Shown here in pieces: positions 8,732 to 16,158 of a stretch of DNA of 64,000 nt. The translations under genes and the position numbers were made by a program. The stretch's first letter is position 1. Every line of letters starts with the position of its first letter. The DNA comes from Desulfovermiculus halophilus DSM 18834 (GTDB lineage Bacteria; Desulfobacterota; Desulfovibrionia; Desulfovibrionales; Desulfothermaceae), in assembly GCF_000620765.1 (NCBI RefSeq), contig NZ_KK211185.1, positions 184,311-248,310 on the forward strand. The letters run 5' to 3'. Under the pieces are notes generated by a model. That model was given only the letters and a program-made list of their open reading frames with translations. It was not told the origin of the DNA and did not search any database.

Positions 8732-9565
8732 GGAAAAAAAAGGCCGGATATCCTCCAGGACCTCTGGATGCAGGGGATAGGGATTGGGGAAAAGCTCGGG
8801 GCGCGGGAGGCTCAAATGGGGGGCTGAAAAGGGCAGATGGCCGGTTTTCCGGTTCCAGGCCTCTACCATGAGCAGCTCCAGATTGATCACGTCCTCGCAG
8901 TTATACCGCAGCAATGTGGTCAAGTACCTGCTGTCCTGCCGGGTGGTATAGAGGTGCCAGAGGATGACGGCCATATATCCGTCGAACCCGTCAAGCTCTC
9001 CCCGGTCCAGGCCCAGTTGACGCTCGCATCCTTTCAGACCGCCGCAAAAGCCCAGGCCGGCCAGCAGGAAGCGCAGGTCGATGTGTGCGGCCGGGGCCGG
9101 AATCCCCATTTCCCGTTTGAGGCAGGGCAGATCAAAGCAGGATCCGTTGTAGGTGACAAGCAGCTGGGGACGGGCCAGAATATCCGCAGCCTGCTCCAGG
9201 TTTTGACCGTGGACAAAGGTATGGACCCGGTTGTGGTCGTAGGCGGCAATGGTGGTGATATGCTCCAGGCCGCCCCACCCTCCGGTGGTCTCAATGTCCA
9301 CATAGGCAGTGCTGTGTACAAAGGAGGAGAACACCCGCCAGGTTTCGGGTCTGGGAAGATTTGCCCAGAAGTAGGCCGCGTCGCCGGTCTCGAGGCGTTT
9401 CTGGGAAACATCCAGCTCATGGGCCAGGATCTGATGCCTCTTGGGCGACATCCGGGAAGGCCTGCAAGCCCGGAAGTCCTCCCAGGTCAGGATTCCTTCC
9501 TCCCACCAGGACCTTTCTGTGGCCGGACCGATTCGGGAGAGATGGCAGAAGGTATGGGTGAGCAT
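8717..9565 (-). CDS. DEDD-family 3'-5' exonuclease (YprB/RNase H-like)
   Basis: A 282-residue protein with an RNase H-fold exonuclease core: the first Asp-Glu pair in AYVDIETTG, the second Asp in YNGSCFDLPCL and a third acidic site in YNCEDVINLELL. The arrangement matches the YprB-type ribonuclease H-like domain that trims nucleic acid 3' ends with two metal ions. The last eight residues and stop codon lie in or next to the mini hairpin repeat, so the C-terminus was probably altered when that element inserted. The start on the minus strand at 9565 reads MLTHTFCHLSR. No partner gene is adjacent on this strand. Confidence 0.75.
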   Translation of the reverse strand: MLTHTFCHLSRIGPATERSWWEEGILTWEDFRACRPSRMSPKRHQILAHELDVSQKRLETGDAAYFWANLPRPETWRVFSSFVHSTAYVDIETTGGWGGLEHITTIAAYDHNRVHTFVHGQNLEQAADILARPQLLVTYNGSCFDLPCLKREMGIPAPAAHIDLRFLLAGLGFCGGLKGCERQLGLDRGELDGFDGYMAVILWHLYTTRQDSRYLTTLLRYNCEDVINLELLMVEAWNRKTGHLPFSAPHLSLPRPELFPNPYPLHPEVLEDIRPFFSGSST

Positions 9566-9787
9566 TATAGATTATAACATATCGAGTTGACTGAATATCT
9601 TGACCAGAAACTGGTGAAAGGCTAGCATGAGTCAAACGGAATTGCAAAGCAGCCGGGCCATCCGGAATGCAGGACAACCGGCGTGTCGGGTATGAAGCAA
9701 GCGGAAATTGATTACCTGTGCAGCTTCAGTGCAGGGAACAAAAAGTAACCAACTTTTTGCCCTCATTATAATTGTAAGGAGGTAGCA

Positions 9788-11143
9788 ATGCCCCAGCCCC
9801 TTCGGGATGCAGTATCCATGTGCAAGACCATCAACCGCAACGGGTTTGATGCCTATATCATAAACAGCGGATTGCAGAAAGCAGTGCTGGAGGACGGCCA
9901 CGAACAGGAGGTGGAGCTGGCTACGGATATTTCTTTCTCCGATCTCCAGCGCCTTTTCCCCCATGCCGTCCCAGGCAGGCAGGAGGGCCAGGTAGGTGAG
10001 ATCCGGGAAGGTGAATCACTGTTTCGGCTGTATGCCGCAGATGTGGAGCCCGCCTCGCATATGGACGTGGCCATGGTCAAACTGACTCCCCGCCTGCGCA
10101 ATAAGCTCCAGGAACGGGGCGAGCTTCCGGCCAACCTGGCCTGCCCCATCTTTTACGGCACCGTGGAAGCGGACGAAGGCTTTGCAGGCTGGGATGGTGG
10201 AGAAATCCGCCTGCGGGGGCTTCCGGACGAGACCCTGCGCTCCAATTTCCTGCTGGCCATTCGAGCTCTGCGGTTTGCGGTCAACTTCAATCTGCCCATC
10301 GAGGCCAATACATGGATGGCCATTGTCCGTCATGCCCGGGCCGTGGTTGATTATGTGCCGGTCTACGACATCATGGACGAATGGCGCAAGGTTGAAGCTG
10401 AGAATATGTGGCATTTTGTCCGGCTCCTGTTCGATTCTCAGATCCTGCACGGCTTGATTCCGGAAGTCGCGGCCTTGAGCCGGGTGTGGCAGGTGAAGAA
10501 TGAAAGCGGGCAGGAGGAAACCGTTTTTGAGCACACCATTGAGGTCATGCGCTACTATACAGAGCAACTGCCCTATGACTGGTTCGGAACCATGGCCTGC
10601 ATGCTCCATGATGCCGGCAAACTGCACACAGTTGAATACACTGAGGACAGATGGACCTTTCATCAGCATCCCCATGTAGGGGCCAAGCTTGCCCGGCTGA
10701 TCCTTCGCCGTCTGGAGCTGTGGCCGGAAGACATTGATCTCATTGCCCATCTGGTCCGACATCACAAGCGGTTCGATCCAATGCTCACCGAGCGCGGGAT
10801 TCGAAGATTCAAGGCCTTGGACGAATATCCCCGGATTATGGAGATGGCCAGGGCCAATATCAAGGCCAGGGATGGAAGCACCAAGGCGTTCAATCACAAC
10901 TTAAAATACCTTGAGCGGGCTGACATCCCCGAAGAAATGACCGAGCCGCTCTTAAACGGCAACGAAATCATGGACTTCACCGGTCTTCAGCCTGGACCGG
11001 TTGTGGGGGTAATCCGGGAGGCCCTGCTCAAGGCCCAGATTGAAGGAAGGGTGAACAGTGTGCCGGACGCCGTTGATTTCGTGCTCTCCTATCAGCAAAA
11101 GGAAGGGCTGAGCCCCAAGAAGGCGGAGCACAATGAAGAGTAG
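9788..11143 (+). CDS. HD-domain protein related to CCA-adding enzymes, with degenerate nucleotidyltransferase head
   Basis: A 451-residue cytoplasmic protein. The first 200 residues align by pattern with the head of class II tRNA nucleotidyltransferases, but the Gly-Gly...Arg-Asp motif reads NSGLQK and the catalytic Asp-x-Asp reads VELATD, so nucleotide transfer looks lost. A conventional HD hydrolase domain follows (about 245-340: FEHTIEVM, LHDAGK, HPHVGAKLA, HLVRHHKRF). The C-terminal segment (GLQPGPVVGVIREALL) is again typical of tRNA nucleotidyltransferase tails. ATG 9788 follows AAGGAGG. Activity is presumably metal-dependent phosphohydrolysis. The CitE-like gene follows at 39 bp. Confidence 0.7.
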   Translation: MPQPLRDAVSMCKTINRNGFDAYIINSGLQKAVLEDGHEQEVELATDISFSDLQRLFPHAVPGRQEGQVGEIREGESLFRLYAADVEPASHMDVAMVKLTPRLRNKLQERGELPANLACPIFYGTVEADEGFAGWDGGEIRLRGLPDETLRSNFLLAIRALRFAVNFNLPIEANTWMAIVRHARAVVDYVPVYDIMDEWRKVEAENMWHFVRLLFDSQILHGLIPEVAALSRVWQVKNESGQEETVFEHTIEVMRYYTEQLPYDWFGTMACMLHDAGKLHTVEYTEDRWTFHQHPHVGAKLARLILRRLELWPEDIDLIAHLVRHHKRFDPMLTERGIRRFKALDEYPRIMEMARANIKARDGSTKAFNHNLKYLERADIPEEMTEPLLNGNEIMDFTGLQPGPVVGVIREALLKAQIEGRVNSVPDAVDFVLSYQQKEGLSPKKAEHNEE

Positions 11144-11182
11144 CGGCAGATTCAAGGGAAACTTGATGCAGAGGAGAGGCAA

Positions 11183-12103
11183 ATGAACGTGATCCGTTTG
11201 CGGCGCAGCGTCCTGTCCGTGCCTGCGAATAAAGAGCGCATGGTACACAAGGCCATGGGCCTGAATGCGGATGAGATTATGCTCGATCTGGAGGACAGTG
11301 TCCCGGTCCAGGATAAGGAAGGTGCCCGCAGGGCGGCTATTGCCTGCTTTCAGGAGGCGGATTTCGGTCCCAAGGTCCGGGCCTGCAGGATAAACGACAT
11401 GCAGACACCGTACGCCTATCGGGACATCATAGACATAGTCGAACAGGCCGGGACATCGGTTGACGTCTTGGTGGTGCCCAAGGTGGCCGGCCCCGCGCAC
11501 GTGAGCGCCATAGACCTTGTTCTGTCTCAGATAGAGACCGCCTTGAACCTGACCCGGAAGATCGGAATCGAGGCCTGTATCGAGACCGCGGAGGGCCTCT
11601 CCCAAGCTGAGGCCATTGCCGCGTCCTCCGACCGGGTAGAGGCCCTGGTCTTCGGGGTGGCCGATTTTACAGCCTCCATGGGGGCTCCCCCCATTGGGGT
11701 CAGTGGGCACGGGGAGGGCGAGACCGGGCAGGGCCGCTGGTACAGTGTCCTGTGCCGCTTGGCGGTTGCGGCCAAAGCCAACGGGTTGCAGGTTATAGAT
11801 GCCCCGTACGGCGACCACTCCGATCCCGAAGGCCTTTTTGCTTCCTGCCGGCTAAGCTCCGGCCTGGGTTTTGACGGCAAATGGGCGATTCACCCCAGCC
11901 AGCTGGAGACCATCAATACAGAGTTTTCGCCCAGTCCCGAGCGGGTGGAGCAGGCCCGGCGGGTGGTTGCTGCCTATGAGCAGGCAGCCGGGGGGCACAG
12001 CGGAAGCCTGGCCATGGAGGGCAAGATGGTCGACGCGGCCTCAGTCCGCCTGGCCCGCTCGGTTGTGGACAAGTGGGAGCAGATGCACGGCAGCCGGAAT
12101 TAG
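11183..12103 (+). CDS. HpcH/HpaI (CitE-like) aldolase-family CoA ester lyase
   Basis: A 306-residue TIM-barrel lyase of the citrate lyase beta / malyl-CoA lyase family. Characteristic segments are RRSVLSVPANKERM (acyl-CoA binding Arg), the metal-site DEIMLDLEDSV, ACIETAEGL with a catalytic Glu, FGVADFTASMG and KWAIHPSQLETIN near the end. Enzymes of this group cleave or form 3-hydroxy-acyl-CoA esters such as malyl- or citramalyl-CoA. No citrate lyase alpha or gamma gene is present, so a stand-alone malyl/citramalyl-CoA lyase is more likely than citrate lyase. A GAGGAGAGG ribosome site precedes ATG 11183. Confidence 0.8.
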   Translation: MNVIRLRRSVLSVPANKERMVHKAMGLNADEIMLDLEDSVPVQDKEGARRAAIACFQEADFGPKVRACRINDMQTPYAYRDIIDIVEQAGTSVDVLVVPKVAGPAHVSAIDLVLSQIETALNLTRKIGIEACIETAEGLSQAEAIAASSDRVEALVFGVADFTASMGAPPIGVSGHGEGETGQGRWYSVLCRLAVAAKANGLQVIDAPYGDHSDPEGLFASCRLSSGLGFDGKWAIHPSQLETINTEFSPSPERVEQARRVVAAYEQAAGGHSGSLAMEGKMVDAASVRLARSVVDKWEQMHGSRN

Positions 12104-12117
12104 GGTGAACTCACTTT

Positions 12118-14076
12118 TTATACCTGCACCTGATGCAGCCGGGCATAGTAGCCATCCTGGTCCAGGAGCTGGGTGTGGGAGCCGGATTCGACAATCCGGC
12201 CGTGGTGCAGGACGTAGATAGTGTCTGCATGCCGGGCCGTGGCCAGTCTATGGGCGATGGTGATGGAGGTCCGTCCCCGTTGCAGACGGTTCATGGCTCG
12301 ACCCAGCTTTTGCTCGGATTCTGAATCTATGGACGAGGTGGCCTCATCCAGAATGAGGATGTCCGGGTCTCGGGCCAGGGCCCGGGCCATAGACAGGAGC
12401 TGACGTTCACCGCTGGACAGAGACGCCCCCCGCCCGCTGAGGACAGTATCCAGCCCGTTCTCCAGCCTGCTGATCAACGGCCACAGGTCCATTCCTTCCA
12501 AGAGACTGACCATTTCTCTGTCCGTCAGTTCCGGATTCCCCTGGAGCAGGGTCTGCCTGATGGTTCGGGCGAAGAGAAAGGACTCCTGCATGACCAGGGC
12601 CATGCGGGATCGAAGAGAGGTAATATCCCAGGCAGTGATGTCTCGCCCGTTGATCAGAATGCGCCCCTGCTGGGGGTCATAGAAGCGGACCAGAAGATGG
12701 ATCAGGGAGCTCTTGCCAGCTCCGGTCGGCCCGACAAAGGCAATGCGTTCTCCCTGGCTCAGGGAGAAGGAAATGTCTTTGAGCACTGGTTCCTGGGAGG
12801 TGTAGCCGAACCATACCCCGGCGAATTCCACGCTTGTGAGGGGCTCCCCGGTTTGGGCCCGGGAAGCGGCAGGTTCCAGTTCTTCTTTGGTGTCCAGGAT
12901 CTGAAAGATCCGCTCCGCAGAGGACAGTGCGTTCTGCAGCAGGTTGAACTTTTCGGCCATGTCCCGCAAGGGGCGAAAGAACATCCGGATATAGGAGAGA
13001 AAGGCCACCAGCGCCCCCAGGCTGAGGCTCCCGCCCAGAACTCTCGATCCCCCGTAGCCAACGATCAGGGCCATGGCCAGAAATCCCAGGACCTCTATCA
13101 GGGGAAGAAAAACGGCCAGAATACGGATTTGATCCATCCCGGCCCGGTAGTTCTCATGGTTGAGGATCCGGAATCCGTCCATGTTCGCCTTTTCCCGGCC
13201 GAAGAGCTGGATGACCCGCATGCCTTCAATGGTCTCCGAAAACCGGGAGTTGATTTCCGCCACCTTGATCCGCAGGATGCGGAAGACCCGTCTGGCCCGG
13301 CGGGCAAAGATGGTGGCCGCGACAAGGACCAAGGGAATCACCGCAAAGGACACCAGGGCCAGCTGCCAGTGAATGACCAGCAGGATGACGGCAATGCCCA
13401 GGAGCATGAACAGGTCTTTGAGCACAAAGGACAGAAAGTTGGTGAACAGTTCATGCAGGTTCTGGACGTCGTTGGTCATCCTGGTCACCAACCTGCCCAC
13501 CGGGGTGCGGTTGAAAAATGAGAGGGAGAGGCCTTGGACATGGGCGTAGAGCTGCATGCGCAAATCGTGCATGATCCGCTGGCCGGACAGCTCCATGATC
13601 ATTCGCTGGCCGAAGTTGGCCCCGAAATTGACGCTGATGACTCCCAGAAAAGCCAAAACCAGCAGGCCCAGCCCCTCCAGGTCCTGGTGCCTGATTTTGG
13701 CCAGGCTTTCCGGGGATAATTCTGAGAGATCGGCATAGGCGATCAGGATGCGGCCCTTCTCTTTTCGGAACAGGTGGGGATGGTCCTGGACGACGCCTTG
13801 AACCTGGGGATCCTGAGGGTCAAGGCGCAGAAATCTGGATTCCTGATCCTGACCCTCGCTCTGTTCGGAACGGGCCGGCACGATATACCGGTCCACAGCC
13901 ATCTTGGTCATATAGGGAACAGACAGCTCGCAGAGGGTGATGACCAGGACCAAAAGCAGGGACAGGCCGACCAGGACAGCGTAGGGACGGACAAACGGGG
14001 CCAGCCTGGTCAAGATCCCCAGATCTTGAGGCTTGCCCAGCTGATCCTCCTCAAAGTATCCGTAATCATGTACCAT
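12118..14076 (-). CDS. ABC exporter half-transporter, consensus ATPase site (MdlB-like)
   Basis: A 652-residue fused membrane/ATPase half-transporter. The N-terminus has six hydrophobic helices. Unusually, about 80 charged residues lie between the first two (residues about 60-135), which would form a periplasmic domain. The nucleotide-binding domain has Walker A VGPTGAGKSSL, Q-loop LVMQESF, signature LSSGERQLLSMARAL and Walker B ILILDEATSSID with the catalytic Glu. It overlaps the upstream half-transporter gene by 11 bp, so the two should form a heterodimer exporting lipid, peptide or drug. The substrate is unknown. Confidence 0.85.
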   Translation of the reverse strand: MVHDYGYFEEDQLGKPQDLGILTRLAPFVRPYAVLVGLSLLLVLVITLCELSVPYMTKMAVDRYIVPARSEQSEGQDQESRFLRLDPQDPQVQGVVQDHPHLFRKEKGRILIAYADLSELSPESLAKIRHQDLEGLGLLVLAFLGVISVNFGANFGQRMIMELSGQRIMHDLRMQLYAHVQGLSLSFFNRTPVGRLVTRMTNDVQNLHELFTNFLSFVLKDLFMLLGIAVILLVIHWQLALVSFAVIPLVLVAATIFARRARRVFRILRIKVAEINSRFSETIEGMRVIQLFGREKANMDGFRILNHENYRAGMDQIRILAVFLPLIEVLGFLAMALIVGYGGSRVLGGSLSLGALVAFLSYIRMFFRPLRDMAEKFNLLQNALSSAERIFQILDTKEELEPAASRAQTGEPLTSVEFAGVWFGYTSQEPVLKDISFSLSQGERIAFVGPTGAGKSSLIHLLVRFYDPQQGRILINGRDITAWDITSLRSRMALVMQESFLFARTIRQTLLQGNPELTDREMVSLLEGMDLWPLISRLENGLDTVLSGRGASLSSGERQLLSMARALARDPDILILDEATSSIDSESEQKLGRAMNRLQRGRTSITIAHRLATARHADTIYVLHHGRIVESGSHTQLLDQDGYYARLHQVQV

Positions 14077-15811
14077 TCAGGGCCTCTTCGATTTCCTGGA
14101 ACCGGAAGGTGCGGGCGTAAAAGCCGCCTTGGTCCATAAGCTGCTGGTGGGTCCCGGCCTCGATTATCCGGCCCTGATCCAAAGTCAGGATCCAGTCCGC
14201 GGTGCTCAGGGCGGCAAGGCGATGAGAGGCGATGCAGGTGGTTCGGTTCTCGGTTTCCGGATGCAGGTGATCCAGTATGCGCCGTCCGGTCTGGGTGTCC
14301 ACCTGGCTGATCGGATCATCCAGGATGAGGAGAGGACCGGCGTGGACAAAGGCCCGGGCCAGGGCGATGCGCTGTTTTTGTCCCCCGGAGAGGATGACCC
14401 CCCGTTCACCGACAATGGTATCCAGTCCCTTGGAGAATCCGCGGACCGTATCCTCCATGTCCGCCTTGCGCAGGGCGAGCAGCATGTCCCGGTCCGTGGC
14501 TCCCTCCCTGCCCAGGAGCAGGTTATCCCGGATGGTTCCGGAAAAGAGAAACGGTTCCTGGGGGACGTAGGCGGTCAGAGAGCGCAGCCCGGAGAGGGAA
14601 ATGCTGCGCAGATCCAGACCGTGGACGGTGATTTTTCCCCGTTCGGGGTCGTAGAGTCTGGGGATGAGCTGCAAAAGGCTGCTTTTGCCTGATCCAGGCG
14701 GACCGACCAGCCCCAGGGTCTGGCCGGGGGCAAGCTGGAAAGATATGTCTTCCAGGGCCCGGTGTCCGCCAGGGTAGGCAAAGAAGACCCCTGTAAAGAC
14801 CACAGGCGGTGGGCTTTGGGGCACGGCTTGAGGTCGGACCGGGTCGTGAATGACCGGTTTGGTGTTCAGTATGGCCTGGATCCGATCCAGGGAAGCCCTG
14901 CCCCGCTGCATGAGGTTGATCACCCAGCCCATAGCCATCATCGGCCAGGTCAAAAGACCCAGGTAGCTGATAAAGGCCACAAAGTCGCCGGGAGAGATAG
15001 TGGACACAATGGTCAGCCTGCCGCCGAAATAGATGACCACGGCCATGCTCAGATTGGTCAACAGGAGCATGAGAGGGAAAAAGGCCCCGGTGGTCCGGAC
15101 CAGGCGCAGGTTCTCATGGACATAGGCCCCGGATTCCGCATTCAAATGCTCTATCTCCGCCTTTTCCAGGGTGTAGGCCTTGACCAGGCGTATCCCGGCC
15201 ATCCGTTCCCGCACAGCCTCGGTCAGATCGGAGAAGCTGGCCTGTACCGCCTGATAGCGCTGGTGCATGCGTTTGGTAAAGAAGCGGGTGCCCAGGATGA
15301 TAATCGGCATGGGGATGAGGACCAAGAGGGTGAGCACCGGCTCAATGGCCAGCATGAAGCCCACGGCGGCAAGGCCGAGGAACACGGCGTCGTTGATGGC
15401 GACCAGGCCCATGCCCGCAGCCATGCGCACCTGAAGAATGTCGTTGGTGGCGTGGGCCATGAGGTCTCCGGTCCGGGTGGCGTCGAAGTACTGGGCGGAC
15501 AAACTTTGCAGGTGGGCGAAAAGCCGGTTGCGCAGGCCTTCTTCAACCCGGCGGGAGGTGCCCAAAAGGCAGTTGCGCCATATATAGCGGAAAAGCCCCA
15601 TACAGCAGCCGATGGCTGCAATCTGGCCGGAATAGACAAGCAGGCCGGTGGTATCCAGAGACAGGGCGGTCAGATCGTCCACAGCCCATTTGATCACCCT
15701 GGGGATGAGCAGTTGCAGGAAGTTCACGATGATCAGACTGATCAGGCCCAGGGCCAGGGCGGCCTTTTTTTCGGCGAAATAGGGTCGGATAAGGCTGAAG
15801 GGGTGGGCCAT
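14066..15811 (-). CDS. ABC exporter half-transporter, degenerate Walker B (MdlA-like)
   Basis: The upstream partner of the exporter pair, 581 residues. Six membrane helices precede a nucleotide-binding domain with Walker A VGPPGSGKSSL, Q-loop AYVPQEPF, signature LSGGQKQRIALARA and Walker B LLILDDPISQVD. The catalytic Glu after Walker B is Asp, the usual sign of the non-hydrolysing site in heterodimeric exporters such as MdlAB or TmrAB. The frame also has a GTG at 15823; ATG 15811 (MAHPFSLIRPYF) fits the family start better. It stands divergent from the small protein gene at 15941. Confidence 0.84.
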   Translation of the reverse strand: MAHPFSLIRPYFAEKKAALALGLISLIIVNFLQLLIPRVIKWAVDDLTALSLDTTGLLVYSGQIAAIGCCMGLFRYIWRNCLLGTSRRVEEGLRNRLFAHLQSLSAQYFDATRTGDLMAHATNDILQVRMAAGMGLVAINDAVFLGLAAVGFMLAIEPVLTLLVLIPMPIIILGTRFFTKRMHQRYQAVQASFSDLTEAVRERMAGIRLVKAYTLEKAEIEHLNAESGAYVHENLRLVRTTGAFFPLMLLLTNLSMAVVIYFGGRLTIVSTISPGDFVAFISYLGLLTWPMMAMGWVINLMQRGRASLDRIQAILNTKPVIHDPVRPQAVPQSPPPVVFTGVFFAYPGGHRALEDISFQLAPGQTLGLVGPPGSGKSSLLQLIPRLYDPERGKITVHGLDLRSISLSGLRSLTAYVPQEPFLFSGTIRDNLLLGREGATDRDMLLALRKADMEDTVRGFSKGLDTIVGERGVILSGGQKQRIALARAFVHAGPLLILDDPISQVDTQTGRRILDHLHPETENRTTCIASHRLAALSTADWILTLDQGRIIEAGTHQQLMDQGGFYARTFRFQEIEEALNGT

Positions 15812-15940
15812 AAGAGAGTTCACTGTTCAGACCCGGCATGGCGGGATCACGTGCGGCACAGGGCCGGTTTTGCTTTGGGGCAAAAAAGGTGTCAGATTGT
15901 GTCCTGCTGTGGGAAAAAAGTCAAAACCACGAGGTGGCTG

Positions 15941-16156
15941 ATGTCTGACGATCAGGACACGCACACGGGCCTGAATTGGGTGGACAGACTGATCCGGGCC
16001 ATGCAGAATCTGCCCGGAGCAGGCAGAGGGCCCAGGACACGGGAAAAGCCGGATCCGGAAGAGTACGCCTGGAAGGAGAGCGAAGAGGAGTACCAAAAGG
16101 CCCAGGCTGAGTGGCTGGCGAAAGTTGAAGCAGGAAAGCGGAAAAAGAAGGGTTGA
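15941..16156 (+). CDS. Small hypothetical protein, 71 aa, upstream of cobD-cbiP
   Basis: A small, very hydrophilic protein with a short amphipathic N-terminal helix (NWVDRLIRAMQNL), an acidic middle and a Lys-rich tail ending GKRKKKG. ATG 15941 follows GAGGTGG. The stop codon lies 2 bp before the start of the cobD-cbiP fusion, so the two are almost certainly co-transcribed. No family is recognised. It could be an accessory or merely leader protein of the cobalamin genes. Confidence 0.55.
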   Translation: MSDDQDTHTGLNWVDRLIRAMQNLPGAGRGPRTREKPDPEEYAWKESEEEYQKAQAEWLAKVEAGKRKKKG

Positions 16157-16158
16157 GA

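Noticed and set aside
14762..15940. Long plus-strand open frame leading into the 71-residue protein gene
   Set aside because: Up to about 15820 it is antisense to the ABC exporter gene and has a Gly/Gln/His-rich antisense composition. Only its end, from ATG 15941 with a good ribosome site, looks genuine.
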